A stretch of 64,000 nucleotides of DNA from JAXMHB01 sp046346965 (lineage in GTDB: Bacteria > Pseudomonadota > Gammaproteobacteria > Xanthomonadales > SZUA-5): positions 248,001-312,000 of the forward strand of contig JAXMHB010000001.1 in assembly GCA_046346965.1 (NCBI GenBank), given 5' to 3'. Of the stretch, positions 33,383-42,564 are shown one piece after another. The notes below the pieces were generated by a model. It ran no database searches and was not told where the DNA came from. It was given only the letters and a program-made list of their open reading frames with translations. Within the stretch, counting starts at the first letter, position 1; each line of letters begins with the position of its first letter. The translations under genes and the position numbers were made by a program.

Positions 33383-35752
33383 TTACCGGATCGAATCCCC
33401 GGATGTTAACCCGGACGCCTCGGCCGCGGGCGGGGCGCCGTCCGCGCGCAGCGCGGCGGCCAGTTCGTGCACGCCATAGGGCTTGATCAGCAGACGGTCG
33501 AAGCCCGGGTCCATGCCTTCGCTGTTCATCGAGCCGGTCGCCAGCACCCAGCGCCGCCGGCGCCCGCCACTGGCGGCCTTGAGCAGTTTCAGCACCTGAT
33601 CGCCGCGTTCCTGGCCCAGATGTTGGTCGATCAGCACATGATCCGGATCGAAGGCGCGCAACTGGGTCAGCGCGTCCACCGAATCGGCCGCCACCGCGAC
33701 ATGAGCGCCGGCCAGCTCCGCCATCGCCGCCACGCCGATGCGCACATCCTCATCGTCGTCGACCAGCAGCAGGCGTTGCCCGGCCAGTGCCTGCTCCGGA
33801 CGCTGCTCGGCAGCGTCGGTGGCAATGGCCGGCGCGATCGCGCTGGGCAGCGTCATCACAAAACTGGCGCCGCCCTCGGGCCGGTTGCGCGCCGCGATCT
33901 GTCCGGCGTGGGCGCCGACGATGCGGCTGACCACCGCCAGCCCCAAACCGCCGCCATGGCTGCGGGGGCCCTGGCTGCCGCGGAAGTAGGGGTCGAAGAT
34001 GCGCGGCAGATCGGCCTCGGGGATGCCGGGGCCGCTGTCACTGACTTCGATCACCCAGCGCGCGGGCGCCTCCTCGATCAATCGACTCTTCAGCCGCACG
34101 CTGCCGCGCTCGGTGTAGCGGACGGCGTTGCTGAGCAGATTCACCAGTGCCTGCAGCACGCGCTCCGGATCGACGTCGACGCGCCGACGGGCGCTGTCGT
34201 CGTCCACCGATAGCGACAGTCCGCGCGCGCTGGCCGCCGGTCGGATCAGCGCCAGCGCATCCTGCAGCAGCGTATCGGCCTCCACCCAGCGCCGGCGCGG
34301 CGTCATCGGACGCGTCTCGCTGAGCGCCAACTCGAAGGCGTCGCTGGACAAGCGCGCGATCACCTCGGCCGCATGCGTGGCGGTGTCCAGCGCGCGGAAC
34401 TGCGCGGCGGTCAGACTGGCGCCGCGCAGCGCGGCCAGTGCCGACAGCAGTCCCTGGGTGGGATTGCGGATTTCGTGCCCGGCCACCGCCAGCAGATCCG
34501 AGCGCGCCGCCTGCGCGGCCTCGGCGGCGCGCGTGGCGCTGCGCAATACGCGCAAACGCAGCGACAGGGCCAGCACTGCGATCAACAGTACCGCCAACAG
34601 CAGGCCGCCGCTGGTCAGGCGCAAGCGTTGTTCGGCCAGTTCGGCCTGCAATCGCTGACTGTCGCTCAGCGCCTCCGCCAGCGCCTTTTGCCGGGCTTGA
34701 TCCTGATAGGCGTAGTTCAGCGCCTCCAGCACCTCGGAACGGCGCTGTTCATCGGCGCGCGCCTGCAACTGGCGTCCGTCGACCTGATGGCGGTAGGCCG
34801 CCTCGTACTGGCCGGCGCGCGCCAGACACTCCGACCACGCCAGCAGAATGCGGCTGCGGTCGGCGGGCAGGGTGGCTTCCGGATATTGGTCGGCGGCGCG
34901 CGCATAGGCGGCATCGGCCGCCGCGTAATCGCCAGCATCGCAATGGGCAGAACCCTGATTCTGCAGCGCGTAGCCGAGCAGATGCGTGTTGCCGCTGGCG
35001 CGCGCGCGATCCTCGGCGCGGCGCGCCACCGCCAGCGCGCGTGCCGGATCGCCGGCTGCGCGCGCCATCGAGGCCTCGGCGACCAGCAGCTGCTCCTGGA
35101 TATCGGAGGCCTCGTTCTGCAGCGGCAGCGCCAGCGCGTCCTGGATGTAGCCAGCGGCCAGCGCCTCCTGCTGCTGGCCGCGCGCGATCAGCGCCAGATT
35201 CAACAGCGCGCGCGCCTGCCACTCGGCATTGCCGGCGCTTTCGGCAACGGCTTTGGCCTGCGTGGCGTAGGCGCGCGCCTGCTCAAACTGCCCGGTGCGC
35301 CCGTGCACGGACGACAGCCCGACCAGCGCGCGCGCCTGACGCAGCGGATCCTGCTGCTGGCGGGCGCGCTCCAGCGCCTCGGTCAGCGGCGCATAGGCCT
35401 CATCGGCGCGCTCCTGCTGCTGCACGGCGCTGGCCCAGGCCAGATCGAGATCGATGCGCAGATCCGGCGGCGCCGATTCCACCGTGTCGAGCAGACGGCG
35501 TCCGCGCTCGCTGACCTCTTCCATCTGCAGCCACAAGCCGCGCGCCCGGTAGTGCTGCGCCTGCGCCAGCAAGGCGCGCGCCGCGGCCACCGGATCGCGC
35601 CCGGCATCACCCGGCGTCGCCAGCGCGGCCGGACTGGTCGACGCGGTCGGCGCCGCTGCTTGCAGGCTGGCAGCACCCGAGGCCAGCCAGAGGGCTGCCA
35701 GCGCGGCCCGCAGGCAGGTGGGTGCGTACGCGGGTCCAGAGTTGCGCAACAT
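33383..35752 (-). CDS. Hybrid sensor histidine kinase with TPR-like sensor region
   Basis: 789-aa membrane kinase. N-terminal signal/anchor (about 10-33), a long helical TPR-like region probably in the periplasm (about 55-330), a membrane helix (382-400), then HisKA with phospho-acceptor H426 in AVAGHEIRNPTQG, HATPase_c (VNLLSNAVRYTERG; DSGPGIPEADLPRIF; GGGLGLAVVSRIV) and a receiver domain with LLLVDDDEDV and Asp in HVLIDQHLG. No output domain, so phosphate must pass to another protein; the response regulator at 36015 is a candidate by proximity only. Confidence 0.9.
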   Translation of the reverse strand: MLRNSGPAYAPTCLRAALAALWLASGAASLQAAAPTASTSPAALATPGDAGRDPVAAARALLAQAQHYRARGLWLQMEEVSERGRRLLDTVESAPPDLRIDLDLAWASAVQQQERADEAYAPLTEALERARQQQDPLRQARALVGLSSVHGRTGQFEQARAYATQAKAVAESAGNAEWQARALLNLALIARGQQQEALAAGYIQDALALPLQNEASDIQEQLLVAEASMARAAGDPARALAVARRAEDRARASGNTHLLGYALQNQGSAHCDAGDYAAADAAYARAADQYPEATLPADRSRILLAWSECLARAGQYEAAYRHQVDGRQLQARADEQRRSEVLEALNYAYQDQARQKALAEALSDSQRLQAELAEQRLRLTSGGLLLAVLLIAVLALSLRLRVLRSATRAAEAAQAARSDLLAVAGHEIRNPTQGLLSALAALRGASLTAAQFRALDTATHAAEVIARLSSDAFELALSETRPMTPRRRWVEADTLLQDALALIRPAASARGLSLSVDDDSARRRVDVDPERVLQALVNLLSNAVRYTERGSVRLKSRLIEEAPARWVIEVSDSGPGIPEADLPRIFDPYFRGSQGPRSHGGGLGLAVVSRIVGAHAGQIAARNRPEGGASFVMTLPSAIAPAIATDAAEQRPEQALAGQRLLLVDDDEDVRIGVAAMAELAGAHVAVAADSVDALTQLRAFDPDHVLIDQHLGQERGDQVLKLLKAASGGRRRRWVLATGSMNSEGMDPGFDRLLIKPYGVHELAAALRADGAPPAAEASGLTSGDSIR

Positions 35753-36014
35753 GCAGCAGGGTGCTCGATTCCTAACGCTTTGGAGTCCAGTGTGGTGTTC
35801 CGCGATGCCCTTGCATCATGTCCGCGTCTTTTGCGCCGATGCTGCGTTGCTCGTCGTCGCCATAGCCCTGCTATGACTCCTCCTCGCGCCTTGCCTCAAC
35901 GCAAAATCCCTCGGAAATGTCTACAACTGCACCGCGGACCACCACACTAGCAGCGCGCCGCCACCTGCGATAGCCGCCGCGCTGTGCGCCAGCGCGCAGC
36001 GCGCGCTCGCAACC

Positions 36015-36653
36015 TCAGCTGCCGGCGAGTTTCTGGCGCCAGACCCAGACCGCGGCCTGGGTGCGATCGGACAGGTCGAGCTTGGACAGCAGATTGCCGA
36101 CGTGCGTCTTCACGGTCGCCTCGCCGATGTTCAAGCGCGCCGCAATCGCTTGATTCGACAGGCCTTCGGCGATCAGCAGCAGCACGTCGCGCTCGCGTGC
36201 GCTGAGCTGCGCCAGCGGATCGGGCTTGTTCTCGCCGCGCAGCGAGCGCACCAGCCCGGCGGCCACGCGCGGATGCAGCACCGACTCGGCGGCGGCGGCG
36301 CGCCGCACGGTGTCGATCAGCTCGCCACCGGACACCTCTTTGAGCTGATAACTGAGCGCGCCGGCTTCCAGTGCCGGGCGCACCGAATGCTCCTCGGTGC
36401 TGGAGGTCAGGATCACCACCTGGGTGGTCGGACTGGCAGCGCGCAGCGCGCGCGTGGTGGCGATGCCATCCATGCCCGGCATGCACAGATCGACCAGCGC
36501 CACGTCCGGACGCAGGCGCCCGGCCAGCTCCACCGCCTGCGCGCCATTGCCGGCTTCGCCACAGACCTGCACATCGCTCTGCAGCTCCAGATAGGCGCGC
36601 AGGCCCTGTCGCACCACCGCATGGTCGTCGACCAGCAACACTTGAATCGTCAT
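36015..36653 (-). CDS. NarL/LuxR-family response regulator
   Basis: 212-aa DNA-binding regulator. Receiver domain (1-120) with acidic pair D9/D10 in LLVDDHAVV and phosphorylation site D55 in ALVDLCMPGMDG, then a LuxR helix-turn-helix (about 147-205: LSARERDVLLLIAEGLSNQAIAARL...GEATVKTHVGNLL). ATG 36653 overlaps the kinase stop as ATGA, so they form a cognate pair. An in-frame upstream extension lies over the kinase gene and is not used. Targets are unknown. Confidence 0.95.
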   Translation of the reverse strand: MTIQVLLVDDHAVVRQGLRAYLELQSDVQVCGEAGNGAQAVELAGRLRPDVALVDLCMPGMDGIATTRALRAASPTTQVVILTSSTEEHSVRPALEAGALSYQLKEVSGGELIDTVRRAAAAESVLHPRVAAGLVRSLRGENKPDPLAQLSARERDVLLLIAEGLSNQAIAARLNIGEATVKTHVGNLLSKLDLSDRTQAAVWVWRQKLAGS

Positions 36654-37987
36654 GTGCCCTCCCGCTGAAATGCGATGCGCAGGCGCGTCCCGCCTGCCAC
36701 CGGACTGTCGATCTCGAAGCGCCCGCCGGGCAGCAGATTGGCGCGCGCCTGCATGTTTTCCAGACCCATGCCGGCGCCGTGCTGGGCCGCGCCGCCGACG
36801 CCGTCGTCGGCAATGGTCAGCGTCCACTCGCCCGGCGCCTGGGCCAGCGCCAGCTGCACGGCGCTGCACCGGGCGTGGCGCCAGGCATTGGCCAGCGCTT
36901 CGTCGATGATGCGCAGCAGATGCTCGACTTGCGCCGGCGCCAGCGTCAGCGCCTCCGGCAGACTGGCGTGCACGGCAATGCCGCTGCGCCGCGAATAGTC
37001 CTCCAGGCGGCGCTGCAGCGCCGGCACCAGATCCTCGACCGCCCCGGCGCCCTCGCGCAGTTCGCGCAGCAGATCGGACAGCTCGCGCTGGATCTCGATC
37101 ACCAGCGTCATCGATTCCGCCAGCCGCGATTGCAGCCGCTGCGGGTCGTTGTGCAGATGCTGCGCGGCGCCTACCTGCAGCGACAGCGCAAACACCTTTT
37201 GCTTGACGGTGTCGTGCAGTTCGCGCGCCAGGCGGCGACGCTCCTCCAAGGTTGCCAGTTGCGAGCGCGTCGCGAACAAGGCCTTCAGATCGGCCGCCAT
37301 GCGATCGAGATCGCGCGCCAGGTGGCCGAGTTCGTCTCGGCTGGGGTCATTGATGCTGGGCTGGAAATCGCCGCGCGCCCAGGCGTGCGCGGTGCGGCCG
37401 ATGCGCTCGACCCGCCCCAGCACGCGCCGCCGCAGAAACCAGGCCGAGCCGATCAGGAACAGCACCAGGTAGGACACCGCGATTGGCCATTCGAAACTCA
37501 TGCGCCGCCCGAAATGCCGCCACGGCGAGGGCACCGCCATGTCGAGCTGCAGTTGCAGCGGGCTGCCCGGCACGGCGGCGAGCCAGCGGCGCCGCACAAA
37601 ATCGTCCTTAGCCGGGGGCGCCAGCGCCTTTGCGCTGGCCTGATCGATCAGCTGCACCTGGAACGGATGTTCGGCCAGCTCCAGCAGCACGTAGGCGGCC
37701 TCGGTGCCCAGGCTCTGGCGCGGCCGCTCCAGTTCCAGCACGAAGCGCAGCAGCCGCTGGTCAAGCTCACTCGACGCCGCATCGGTCGCCATGGCAGCGC
37801 CCAGCGCCGCGGCCTCGGCTTCCAGCCGGCGTTGCGTGCGGCCATCGTCCAGCTCATCGACGCAACGTTGGAACTCGAAGGCCAGCACCGACTGCTCGAT
37901 CAGGATCAGCGCCGGCACCGACAGCAGCAGATAGAAGATCGCCAGCTGCAGGCGCAGGCCGCGGGACGGTGGGACGAGCTGGCGCAT
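36650..37987 (-). CDS. NarX/DesK-type sensor histidine kinase
   Basis: 445-aa kinase partnered with the downstream regulator. Two membrane helices (about 11-32 and 168-184) enclose a periplasmic domain, followed by HAMP (about 186-240), HisKA_3 dimerisation with phospho-acceptor H258 in RRRLARELHDTVKQKV, and an HATPase domain (IDEALANAWRHA; ADDGVGG; GMGLENMQARA). The start at 37987 begins just before the first helix. Its promoter shares a 178-bp intergenic region with the divergent membrane-protein gene. Confidence 0.92.
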   Translation of the reverse strand: MRQLVPPSRGLRLQLAIFYLLLSVPALILIEQSVLAFEFQRCVDELDDGRTQRRLEAEAAALGAAMATDAASSELDQRLLRFVLELERPRQSLGTEAAYVLLELAEHPFQVQLIDQASAKALAPPAKDDFVRRRWLAAVPGSPLQLQLDMAVPSPWRHFGRRMSFEWPIAVSYLVLFLIGSAWFLRRRVLGRVERIGRTAHAWARGDFQPSINDPSRDELGHLARDLDRMAADLKALFATRSQLATLEERRRLARELHDTVKQKVFALSLQVGAAQHLHNDPQRLQSRLAESMTLVIEIQRELSDLLRELREGAGAVEDLVPALQRRLEDYSRRSGIAVHASLPEALTLAPAQVEHLLRIIDEALANAWRHARCSAVQLALAQAPGEWTLTIADDGVGGAAQHGAGMGLENMQARANLLPGGRFEIDSPVAGGTRLRIAFQREGT

Positions 37988-38165
37988 GCGGGGAGGGTGG
38001 AAAGATCGGCCACCGATGATCCACCGGATGGCGCCGCCATGCATCCACCGCAAGAGCGGGGCGTGGGTATGTGCACCGATCCGCCGGGTGGATGGCGTGC
38101 ACCAGTTGCCGCGCCCGCTGCCGCGACCCGTAGACTGTCCGCTGCCCAAGGCGGAGCCCAGCACG

Positions 38166-39548
38166 GTGAGCACCCATCCTCTGGACCAGGAACTCGAAGA
38201 CAGCGGCATGTTGAGCTGGATCCTGCCCAGCTTGTCGCTACTGCTATCCCATCTGCGCACGCTGCTGCCCTATGCACTGGGCTTCGGTGCTTATTTGTGG
38301 ATCCTGCCGCACATCCTCTGGTCCAGCAGTTCCAGCAGCCAGTTGGCCGACATCTTCGATCAGCTGCAGATGACGCTGGTCAGCGTCACGCTGTTGGCAC
38401 TGGCCTACATCGCGCTGGCCCGCGCCGAGGGCAGCGACTATGGCCTCGGCGCGATCCCGCCGCTGCGCGGCATTGCGATCCGCCTGGGGCTGGTGACGCT
38501 GATCTGGGCAGTGACCTTTGCCGTGGTCGGCTGGCTGCTCGGCAAGGTGTTTGCCGCGCTGGCCACCACGCCGATGTTTCTGTCGCTGGCCGTCAAGCTG
38601 TTCGGCCTGATGGGGTGGTGGTCGATCCCCTTCGTGATCTGGGTGATCTCGCCGATCGGCGCGCTCTTCGGCACCGCGCACGCGCTCTCGCAGATCCGCG
38701 CAATCCGCGCTGAAGAAGGGGTGATCGATCTGGTGCTGGACAGCCTGCGTACCGTATTCACCCAGCCCCGCCGCATTATCCTGCCCTGTTACATCATCGC
38801 CGGCGTGCTGCTGCTGGTCGGATTCGGGGCGTTCCAATTGCTGGCCAAGGCGATAGCGCCGCTGATCCAGCAGCTCGGCACCGCCAGTTTGTTCGTGCTC
38901 GGTGTGGGCATCGTGGCTGCCACCGTGCCGTACTGGTTTGTGCTCGAACGCGCCTGGCTGCCGCAACTCGGCATCGAGGACGAAGACGCCGCCGAAGCCG
39001 AATCCGCAGCGCCCGCGCCGCCGCCGGTCGACCCGGCCCAGGAACTGGCCCAGGTACAAACCGAGCAGGGGCCTGAGGCAGCCGCGCGGCGGCTGGTCAA
39101 CGGCATCCGCCAACGGCGCGTGCAAGCCGGCGAATTCGCCCGACTGGCCGCGATTATCAGCGAGCCCGCGCAGCTGGCGCAGGAATTGTCGGCGCTCGCG
39201 GCCGAATGGCAAGACAACCCACGGCCCGGCGAACTGGCCTGGGTGGTCCAGGAAGGCATGAACCGCAGCCCGCAGTTTCTGATGGATCGACCGGGCAATG
39301 TCCTCGCGATCAGCAAGCGCCTGACCGTGCTCGAACGCATTGACCTCGCCCAGCGCCTGCTGCTCAGCTTCCTCAAGCTGCACCGCAGCCATCCCGACCA
39401 CCTGCCCGCCGGCATGCAGCTCGCGCGCCTGCTCGCCATGCACGCCGGCAACGCCGAAGGCGCGCGCAAACTGCTGGAACAGTTGAAAACGCTGTACTCG
39501 AACGACCCGCAACCGGCGCAACTGCTCAAACAACTGCAGAGTTATTGA
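38166..39548 (+). CDS. Membrane protein with C-terminal helical repeat domain, unknown function
   Basis: 460-aa protein I do not recognise. Hydrophobic segments near residues 28-50, 65-80, 98-125, 135-160, 215-240 and 250-270 make an integral membrane part. After an acidic Ala/Pro linker (about 285-310: EDEDAAEAESAAPAPPPVDP) comes a soluble helical domain with TPR-like spacing (LAQRLLLSFLKLHRSHPDHLPAGMQLARLL). The GTG at 38166 follows AAGGCGGAG and is preferred; ATG 38208 is an alternative. It may be divergently regulated with the two-component pair. Confidence 0.75.
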   Translation: MSTHPLDQELEDSGMLSWILPSLSLLLSHLRTLLPYALGFGAYLWILPHILWSSSSSSQLADIFDQLQMTLVSVTLLALAYIALARAEGSDYGLGAIPPLRGIAIRLGLVTLIWAVTFAVVGWLLGKVFAALATTPMFLSLAVKLFGLMGWWSIPFVIWVISPIGALFGTAHALSQIRAIRAEEGVIDLVLDSLRTVFTQPRRIILPCYIIAGVLLLVGFGAFQLLAKAIAPLIQQLGTASLFVLGVGIVAATVPYWFVLERAWLPQLGIEDEDAAEAESAAPAPPPVDPAQELAQVQTEQGPEAAARRLVNGIRQRRVQAGEFARLAAIISEPAQLAQELSALAAEWQDNPRPGELAWVVQEGMNRSPQFLMDRPGNVLAISKRLTVLERIDLAQRLLLSFLKLHRSHPDHLPAGMQLARLLAMHAGNAEGARKLLEQLKTLYSNDPQPAQLLKQLQSY

Positions 39549-39555
39549 TCGCCGT

Positions 39556-40009
39556 TGCCGTGGGCGGCGGTTGGCATGGCAGCCGCCGATTGGGCGGCGC
39601 AGCCCAAATCCGCCGCACACCGGAGGGCGGCGCTCCCGCGCCGCTGCTTGTGATCTTGGCTCCCGACTGATCCCGCGCGAGCCAGCCCGGATCGCTGCGC
39701 ACTCCCCGTCCACCGCACACCGGAGGGCGGCGCTCCCGCGCCGCCGCTTGTGATCCTGACAGCGTCGTCGGTGGCTCGCGTTTGTGAAACAGACTGAAAC
39801 GGCGCACTCGATCAGCATATGTTGGCGGACAGGTCGCAATGCGGCATACACGGCCGTTTTCGTACCCGAGGGCAGCAGCATGGAAGCCAGTTCTTCCGTG
39901 AATTTTTAGGTTTGCCTATCTCAATGCGCAAGCCCGGAAGCCTGATGCAGCAAGGCTCGCTTGCGGATAGGCGACCGCCGGGCGTAGGATGGCTGTCGTC
40001 TAGTTGTAT
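39556..40009. repeat. Cassette-leading block, copy 1
   Basis: Non-coding region repeated at 42565-42916. It carries a GC-rich hairpin unit (GGCGGCGCTCCCGCGCCGC), present twice within this copy (about 39614-39658 and 39714-39757) because of an extra segment of about 100 bp. Then come GTTTGTGAAAC, GAATTTTTAGGTTTGCCTAT, an inverted repeat GCCTATC...GATAGGC, and an end CGTCTAGTTGTA. Similarity to copy 2 stops exactly where cassette DNA begins (TTAGGC at 40010). Inference: the right end is an attI-like or cassette-junction site. Confidence 0.75.
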
Positions 40010-40020
40010 TTAGGCTTCTT

Positions 40021-40668
40021 ATGGCACATCTCCTGAAGACCAGGCTTGAACGTATGCTCGGAGGTCTCGAGCGCCAAGGCTACGATGTCCGTGAGCTAGT
40101 CTTTGAGCCCGTTGCCGGCGAGCATGAGGTTCTTGCGGTAGAACAGCAATTAGGCATTGCTCTTCCAGTATCGTTCCGTAATGTACTTCAGAAGATATCA
40201 AGGAATGTGGATTTTGGCTGGTTTAGTCCGAGAGGTTTGAAATATCCCAGACCATTTCAAAGCAATTTCTGCGGTGGCATTCACTGGTCGGTAGATACGG
40301 TCGCTGGTATAAATTCGGAGAAAGACTCTTGGGTCAGGGAGGTTTTCCCTGAACCGAATGATGCCTATGATAGAGTATGGCACCAGAAGCTTGCTTTTCT
40401 TGAAGTAGGGAACGGTGATTATTTGGCGCTAGATCTCCACCCTGAATCTATCGGGAAAGTGGTATACCTAAGCCATGACGACGGGGCAGGGCATGGGCAC
40501 GCTCTCGCTGCAGACTTTGAAGATCTGCTTGAACGGTGGGTGCCTCTCGCTTGCACGGGCGCTGAGGACTGGCAATGGATGCCGTTCACGTCAGAACTCA
40601 CTACTTATATCGACCCAACTACCGACTTGGCACGTGAATGGCGGTTGTTGCTCGGAGCGGAAGCCTAA
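40021..40668 (+). CDS. SMI1/KNR4-like cassette protein
   Basis: 215-aa cytoplasmic protein in the first cassette (40010-40743). The segment EHEVLAVEQQLGIALPVSFRNVLQK followed by aromatic/acidic loops (FLEVGNGDYLALDL; VVYLSHDD) matches the SMI1/KNR4 (SUKH) fold. That family often provides immunity to contact-dependent or polymorphic toxins, but no toxin is adjacent. GC content is clearly lower than the flanking core genes. The stop codon TAA is part of the attC R'' box, typical of integron cassettes. Confidence 0.75.
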   Translation: MAHLLKTRLERMLGGLERQGYDVRELVFEPVAGEHEVLAVEQQLGIALPVSFRNVLQKISRNVDFGWFSPRGLKYPRPFQSNFCGGIHWSVDTVAGINSEKDSWVREVFPEPNDAYDRVWHQKLAFLEVGNGDYLALDLHPESIGKVVYLSHDDGAGHGHALAADFEDLLERWVPLACTGAEDWQWMPFTSELTTYIDPTTDLAREWRLLLGAEA

Positions 40669-40749
40669 CTATGCATTCAACGCGACGCCGGAACAGGCTC
40701 TTCGCTCAATCTGGCCTCATGGCCGGCGCGCGTTAATGCGGCGTTAGGC
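40663..40749 (+). other. attC site 1
   Basis: 87-bp integron recombination site: R'' GCCTAAC (40663-40669) and R' GTTAGGC (40743-40749) are perfectly complementary. The inner arms GCATTcAACGCGaCGCC and GGCGCGCGTTAATGC pair fully except for two single unpaired bases (lower case) on the left arm, the extrahelical bases expected of attC. Cassette 1's first bases (TTAGGCTTC at 40010) complement the sequence GAAGCCTAA at this R''. Confidence 0.92.
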
Positions 40750-40752
40750 GTC

Positions 40753-41082
40753 ATGAGAGGGCTTGCTGTGGGTCGGTTGCGTCTAGTCCTTGCCGCGGTG
40801 GGTATGGGCTTCCTCTCGCATGGAGCTTTCGCTGCCTGTCTGCTCGGTCTTGGACCGAATTGGGAGGACATTGAGGCAGAGCAATCAGATCCCGTTGTCG
40901 AAGTAGCGGAGCTGCTGAGCGAGCGTGGAGAGCTTCGTTCAGATGAGATGGAGAGGTGGTATAGGGATGGAATTGGTAGAGTTGTGTACTGTAGGTATAA
41001 GGACGAGACGTGGAATTCATTTCTGTTTGAGTTTAGGGACGGAAAGTGGAGCCAAGTAAACTCGGTGAGGACAGTCCTTTAA
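40753..41082 (+). CDS. Small exported cassette protein, unknown
   Basis: 109-aa protein starting three bases after the attC1 R' box. Residues 1-27 (MRGLAVGRLRLVLAAVGMGFLSHGAFA) look like a signal peptide; the mature part has VVEVAELLSERGELRSDEMERWYRDGIGRVVYCRYKDETW and no motif I recognise. It occupies cassette 2 (40744-41235), followed by about 70 bp of untranslated DNA before attC2. No promoter of its own was evident. Confidence 0.7.
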   Translation: MRGLAVGRLRLVLAAVGMGFLSHGAFAACLLGLGPNWEDIEAEQSDPVVEVAELLSERGELRSDEMERWYRDGIGRVVYCRYKDETWNSFLFEFRDGKWSQVNSVRTVL

Positions 41083-41153
41083 AAACTCATTGAGCTTGTC
41101 CCAATCCCGTCTTGTCTGCTCCAAATCGAATGTATGGAAATTATGGCGGTGAC

Positions 41154-41241
41154 GCCTAACTATGCAATCAAGCCGACGCCGGAACAGGCTCTTCGCACAA
41201 ACCGGACAATGCCGCCGGCGCGGCTTATTGCGGCGTTGGGC
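41154..41241 (+). other. attC site 2
   Basis: 88 bp: R'' GCCTAAC (41154-41160), R' GTTGGGC (41235-41241). Inner arms GCAATcAAGCCGaCGCC / GGCGCGGCTTATTGC pair perfectly apart from the two extrahelical bases. GACGCCTAAC at R'' is the exact complement of GTTAGGCGTC formed by the start of cassette 2, confirming cassette limits 40744-41235. Confidence 0.93.
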
Positions 41242-41273
41242 CTCTGAGACGTGTGCGGGAAGGTGGGGAAGTC

Positions 41274-41330
41274 ATGAGACTTGGTGTGTTGGAATCGGTT
41301 GCACACAATATTGCAGATTCGCTTGCGTAA
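41274..41330 (+). pseudogene. Cassette gene cut after 18 codons by a REP/RAYT insertion
   Basis: ATG at 41274 reads MRLGVLESVAHNIADSLA then TAA at 41328, three bases before the first REP unit. The peptide looks like the normal N-terminus of a longer protein, and it is in the right place for the gene of cassette 3 (starting 41236). The remainder was not found on the other side of the insertion. Confidence 0.6.
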
Positions 41331-41332
41331 CA

Positions 41333-42556
41333 GCAAACGCGGACACGCAGGATTTGCTTGATGCTAGCAAACGCGGACACGCAGGATTTGCTTGAGTACG
41401 GCGCCAGAGGCCGATCATTGCTCGCGTCTCTGGAGATTCCGGCCGTCTGAGCGGCCCTCTGCGCACGAAAATCCAACGCCCCCAGGCGCCTGCGGCGCCT
41501 AAAATGGCTGGCTGAACCGTTCAGCTCAGTTTTTCGAGCCAGCGGGCGTAGCCGATGCCTTTCATCCACGCCTGCCCGATGGCTTGCGCTTTCTCCATGA
41601 TCGCCTCGGCGCCGCCGACGATGCGCCAGTAAGCTGAGCCGACGCCCTTCACTTGGGCGGTCCAGTGGCTCGCATTCAGACCAAGGCGTCGTAGGGCGGG
41701 CGGTTCGGTCGGGCGTATCGCGCCGCGCTTGTCGGGTCGGATCTGTCGACCTGTGTAATCCACCAGTTGGATGTATTCGGCTTCCGTCATCGGCAGCCGA
41801 AACACCGACAAACCGACGATGGGCCGCAGCGTTTTGCTTGCCCGATTGGGCTGTTCGCGCAAGCTCTTGCGCGCGACTGCACGCTGGTGTGATCCAGCGC
41901 TCGACGTTCTTGGCGATGCCGGCCCTGACCGGGTTCAAGTCGACGTAGGCCATCGCCGCCGCCAAAGCGCGCTCGTCGGCGAGCAGCTGACACTTGAAAC
42001 GGCCTTCCCAGAATCGACCTTTGACGCCATCCTCGGCGTTCGCGCGCCGAGCCACGTACTCGTCCAGGCACTTCATGAACCACGACAGATCGCAGAGCCG
42101 CTTTCGATACATCTCGGCCATCGCGACCAGCCGCTCACGCCGCGCGGCCTGGCTCTCGGGGTCTGAAAGCATGAACAGCCGCCCCAGCGATCCGCGACCT
42201 CATCGTCCGTCCAGGCGCGCGCCAATTCAGGTTCCACCGACAGCACCACATGCAGATGGTTGCTCATCACCGCATAGGCATACACGGCGACCGCAAAGAT
42301 CTCGCCCAACTCTCGGATTCGATTCACGATCATCGGCTTGCGCGCGTCGTGATCCTGGCCGGTGAGCGGATCGACGCCGCACAGCCACGCCCGGCGGACG
42401 CAGCGCGTGACGCAGTGGTACATGCCGTGTTGGTTGGTGCTGACCGTTTGGGCGCGTGCTTGAGTCATACGACCATGATCGCGAGCCCCAGAGGCGCTGT
42501 CTGTCGGATTTCGTCGCGTCATTGTGTCAGAATTTTGCACAGAACGCTGCGTGTCC
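41333..42556. mobile_element. REP/RAYT unit 1 (degenerate)
   Basis: Left end has two REP copies with core GCGGACACGCAGGATTTGC (41333-41360, 41367-41394). A conserved 3' region follows, with hairpins GGCCG/CGGCC and AGGCGCC/GGCGCCT, then the RAYT pseudogene on the minus strand. Right end is an inverted REP core (CTGCGTGTCC, 42547-42556). It is inserted in cassette 3 and abuts the second leading block. Confidence 0.8.
41521..42468 (-). pseudogene. REP-associated tyrosine transposase (RAYT), frameshifted
   Basis: Homologous over its whole length to the intact RAYT at 44515-45465 but broken into three frames. The first part (from MTQARAQTVSTNQHG) has the metal-binding SNHLHVV and runs to ADRWG; the second carries RFWEGRFKC and the catalytic tyrosine in AMAYVDLNPVRAG; the third begins near EQPNRASKTLRP and reaches the normal end GYARWLEKLS. 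At least two frameshifts, so it is not expected to be functional. Confidence 0.88.
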
Positions 42557-42564
42557 TCGTTCGC

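Noticed and set aside
40021..40668. Toxin-immunity pair
   Set aside because: The SMI1/KNR4-like protein could be an immunity protein, but no polymorphic toxin or secretion gene is adjacent.
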